64,000 nucleotides of DNA from a candidate division TM6 bacterium GW2011_GWF2_32_72 (GTDB lineage Bacteria; Babelota; Babeliae; Babelales; GWF2-32-72): the NCBI GenBank assembly GCA_000989525.1, contig LBON01000001.1, positions 112,306-176,305 on the forward strand. The letters run 5' to 3'. Each line of letters starts with the position of its first letter. Position 1 is the first letter of the stretch. The position numbers and the translations under genes are program-made. Under the pieces are notes generated by a model. That model ran no database searches. It had not been told where the DNA came from and saw only the letters and a list, made by a program, of their open reading frames with translations. This document shows, piece after piece, positions 61,730 to 64,000 of the stretch.

Positions 61730-63703
61730 ATGCAGATAAATCAGTTTTATCTTGTGTTTTTGGCGATTTCTTTTTTGGGAGTAGGTGTTGTTGCCTATTT
61801 GCTACGTAAGATAAGTTCTTTCCCTGTTACAAATGCTCGAGCACAGAAGATTGCGGATGCAATTTCTTTGGGTGCTATGACTTTTATTGCTGCGGAATAT
61901 AAAATTATCGCTACCGTTGTGGCTTTGATAGCCTTAGCTGTGGCTTATTTTGTTCATCCATGGGCGGCAGCTTGCTTTATTGGCGGTTCTTTCTTTTCTA
62001 TGTTGACAGGTTTCATTGGTATGAAGGCTGCAACTTCAGCAAACGTACGTACCACAATGGCTGCCAGAGAAAAAGGCGAACATTCAGCCTTTTTAATGGC
62101 TTTCTTTGGTGGCGGCGTAATGGGATTTTCCGTTGCAAGTTTTGGTTTGCTTGGTGTAAGTACCGTTTTCTGGATGTTCTCTACTCATGAATTATTTGAC
62201 GTTTTATTAACCAGCTTCTCTTTAGGAGCCAGTTTGGTTGCCTTTTTTGCTCGTGTTGGTGGTGGTATTTTTACCAAAGCCGCAGACGTTGGTGCTGATT
62301 TGGTTGGTAAGTTAGAAGCGGGTATTCCTGAAGATGATCCAAGAAATCCAGCTGTTATTGCTGATAACGTTGGTGACTGCGTTGGTGATACTGCTGGTAT
62401 GGGCGCTGATATTTTTGAATCGTATGTTGGTGCAATGGTTTCCACTATGATTTTGAGTTTAGGTGTTTATGGAATTTCATTTAAGTATTTAAGCTTACCT
62501 ATAGTTCTTTCAGGCATTGGCTTAGGTAGTTCTTTAGTTGGCTTGCTTTCTAATGCATTTTTAAAATTGTCTCCTGCAAGTATGTTAAAGTATGCTACAT
62601 ACATAGCAATAGGTGTGTTTTTAGCTGTCTCTTATGCTTACATTAGTTTTATAAATATTGAATCCTTCTTGTTTATATCTATCTTTTTGGGTTGTGTAGC
62701 TGGATTGCTTATTGGAGAAATAACAGAATATTACACAGGTAAATCTCCTGTTGAAAATCTTGCAAGAGCATCTCAATCTGGTGCAGCAACAAATATTATT
62801 TATGGTCTTTCCATAGGTATGGAATCAACAGTCCTTCCTGCTATTGTTTTAGTATTAACCGTTTTGGTTGCCTATACAAAAGGTGGTGGATTGTTTGGTG
62901 TTGCTTTGGCTGCAGTTTCTATGCTTGCAACTACAGGTATAACTATGACTGTTGATGCATATGGTCCAATAGCAGATAATGCTGGTGGTATTGCAGAAAT
63001 GTCTGGATTTGATCCTTCAGTTAGAAAGATAACAGATAAGCTAGATTCTCTTGGAAACACTACAGCTGCTATTGGTAAAGGTTTTGCAATAGGCTCAGCT
63101 CTTTTGACAGCTTTAGCTTTCTTTGCCGCATATGCACAAGTTGCAGGCTTGGTTGTTATAGACATTTTAGATCCATTCGTTATGGCGGGTATTTTTATTG
63201 GTGGCTCAATACCAATGTTAGTTTCTGCTTTGACTATGCGTTCTGTTGGTGATGCAGCATTAAAAATGGTTATGGAAGTTAGACGACAATTCAAAACAAT
63301 TTCTGGATTAATGGAAGGCAAAGCCGAACCAGATTACAAGAGTTGTATTGAAATTAGTACTAAAGCATCATTAAGAGAAATGATTTTGCCAGGTGTAATA
63401 ACCATTTTGGCACCAGTTATTGTTAAATTCACATTGGGTGCAGCTGCGCTTGGTGGTTTATTAGCAGGTGCAACAGTTGTTGGTGTTTTGCTAGCTTTAT
63501 TGATGGCAAACGGCGGTGGTGCATGGGATAATGCTAAGAAATTGATAGAATCCGGTGAATTTGGTGGCAAAGGTTCAGATGCTCATAAAGCTGCTGTAAC
63601 TGGCGACACAGTGGGTGATCCATTCAAAGATACATCAGGTCCTGCTCTTAATATTTTAATTAAATTAATGTCTGTTGTGGCATTGCTACTTGCAGCATAC
63701 TAA
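61730..63703 (+). CDS. hppA: Membrane-bound ion-pumping pyrophosphatase
   Basis: It splits pyrophosphate and pumps H+ or Na+ across the inner membrane. Seen: about 16 membrane helices in 657 residues, the substrate site [18 protein letters not shown] then [35 protein letters not shown], and the last acidic loop [17 protein letters not shown]. In [16 protein letters not shown] there is Ala where K+-independent enzymes have Lys, so the K+-dependent type is likely. Whether it pumps Na+ or H+ cannot be told. It lies behind its own 226-base upstream region and is followed by a strong terminator. Confidence 0.96.
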   Translation: MQINQFYLVFLAISFLGVGVVAYLLRKISSFPVTNARAQKIADAISLGAMTFIAAEYKIIATVVALIALAVAYFVHPWAAACFIGGSFFSMLTGFIGMKAATSANVRTTMAAREKGEHSAFLMAFFGGGVMGFSVASFGLLGVSTVFWMFSTHELFDVLLTSFSLGASLVAFFARVGGGIFTKAADVGADLVGKLEAGIPEDDPRNPAVIADNVGDCVGDTAGMGADIFESYVGAMVSTMILSLGVYGISFKYLSLPIVLSGIGLGSSLVGLLSNAFLKLSPASMLKYATYIAIGVFLAVSYAYISFINIESFLFISIFLGCVAGLLIGEITEYYTGKSPVENLARASQSGAATNIIYGLSIGMESTVLPAIVLVLTVLVAYTKGGGLFGVALAAVSMLATTGITMTVDAYGPIADNAGGIAEMSGFDPSVRKITDKLDSLGNTTAAIGKGFAIGSALLTALAFFAAYAQVAGLVVIDILDPFVMAGIFIGGSIPMLVSALTMRSVGDAALKMVMEVRRQFKTISGLMEGKAEPDYKSCIEISTKASLREMILPGVITILAPVIVKFTLGAAALGGLLAGATVVGVLLALLMANGGGAWDNAKKLIESGEFGGKGSDAHKAAVTGDTVGDPFKDTSGPALNILIKLMSVVALLLAAY

Positions 63704-63719
63704 TTATCGCAATTATATG

Positions 63720-63747
63720 GCGCCGTAGAAATACGGCGCTTTTTTTG
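63720..63747 (+). terminator. Intrinsic terminator after hppA
   Basis: A perfect 8-bp stem GCGCCGTA/TACGGCGC closed by a GAAA tetraloop is followed by eight T, 17 bases after the hppA stop. Confidence 0.95.
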
Positions 63748-63821
63748 TGAAATTTTTTGTAAATGTTTATACTTTTTAAAGTTGTTTTAATTTATTATCA
63801 AATTTTTTGCTTGAGGTTTTT

Positions 63822-64000
63822 ATGAAAAAAATAATATGTCTTTTTCTTCTTTTTGCTACTTGTGGTTGTTTGGCATCCGAACCTTTAACGACTAGAATTA
63901 AAATAGATAAATATGAGTTTCCATCTTGTGAGGCTGGCATTTCTTTAAAAATAGATGATATTGAAAAAATTTTACAGGAAGAATTTAATCAAAATTTGGT
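63822..64000 (+). CDS. Exported protein, N-terminal part (3' end outside window)
   Basis: The frame is open to the window end. Seen: a signal peptide (MKKIICLFLLFATCGCLASE) with cysteines at its end; it is not a standard lipobox, and cleavage at CLA-SE is more likely. Then comes the start of a charged, possibly beta-rich domain. A TTGAGG site precedes the ATG by 8 bases. Only 59 codons are visible and no family can be assigned. Confidence 0.6.
   Translation, partial: MKKIICLFLLFATCGCLASEPLTTRIKIDKYEFPSCEAGISLKIDDIEKILQEEFNQNL

Noticed and set aside
62872..63321. Open frame of 149 codons on the minus strand in hppA
   Set aside because: Shadow of the highly conserved pyrophosphatase; composition is typical of antisense of membrane helices.

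Overview
The window is a gene-dense, AT-rich stretch (by eye about two-thirds A+T) from a bacterium with the standard genetic code: TGA ends several clear genes, including the MlaD-like and AtpD genes. It looks diderm: an MlaD/MCE protein, a LolD-type ATPase, FtsQ/A/Z and a MurE carrying the meso-diaminopimelate motif. Eukaryote-like proteins (two exported RING-H2 proteins, an ankyrin-like protein), many small proteins with signal peptides, an F-ATPase beta/epsilon pair apart from the rest of its operon and nucleotide salvage suggest a host-associated lineage. My best guess is Dependentiae (TM6); this is inference from gene content, not a phylogenetic result. No rRNA, tRNA, CRISPR array or insertion sequence was found.

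Layout. 1-10.7 kb: end of a GspK-like gene, mlaD-like, atpD-atpC (epsilon reduced to its N-terminal domain), an ankyrin-like protein, a HerA-type ATPase, two tandem RING-H2 proteins separated by a copied piece of the herA 3' end, and an ABC-2 exporter. 10.8-14.2 kb: deoxynucleoside kinase, alanine racemase and a secreted protein with a duplicated domain. 14.3-18.7 kb: rlmB, then ftsQ-like, ftsA and ftsZ. 18.7-26.8 kb, minus strand: Nudix hydrolase, murJ, LolD-like ATPase, alaS, two unknown exported proteins and a HIT protein. 26.9-27.4 kb: a very small membrane protein and a non-coding stretch with two hairpins.

27.4-47.5 kb is a surface-glycan locus. manC, gmd and fcl make GDP-L-fucose; a GT10 fucosyltransferase-FkbM methyltransferase fusion would use it. 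Around them are glycosyltransferases of several folds (GT2, GT1-like, exostosin-like, GT-D, a GT-C/TPR protein), six methyltransferase domains in all and a second MurJ-family flippase with altered key residues. Many minus-strand transferases carry N-terminal signal peptides or anchors, and fcl is fused through a signal-peptide-like segment to a methyltransferase. This suggests some glycan modification outside the cytoplasm, and is the most unusual part of the window.

47.6-64 kb is mainly housekeeping: glyA, anaerobic ribonucleotide reductase nrdD-nrdG, gpmI, rsmE, photolyase (with a REP-like repeat inserted in frame), tsaB, ruvX, a sodium:amino-acid symporter, murE and a membrane pyrophosphatase, mixed with small exported proteins of unknown role. 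Sodium symport, a pyrophosphate-driven pump and nucleoside salvage fit an organism that draws on a host for nutrients.
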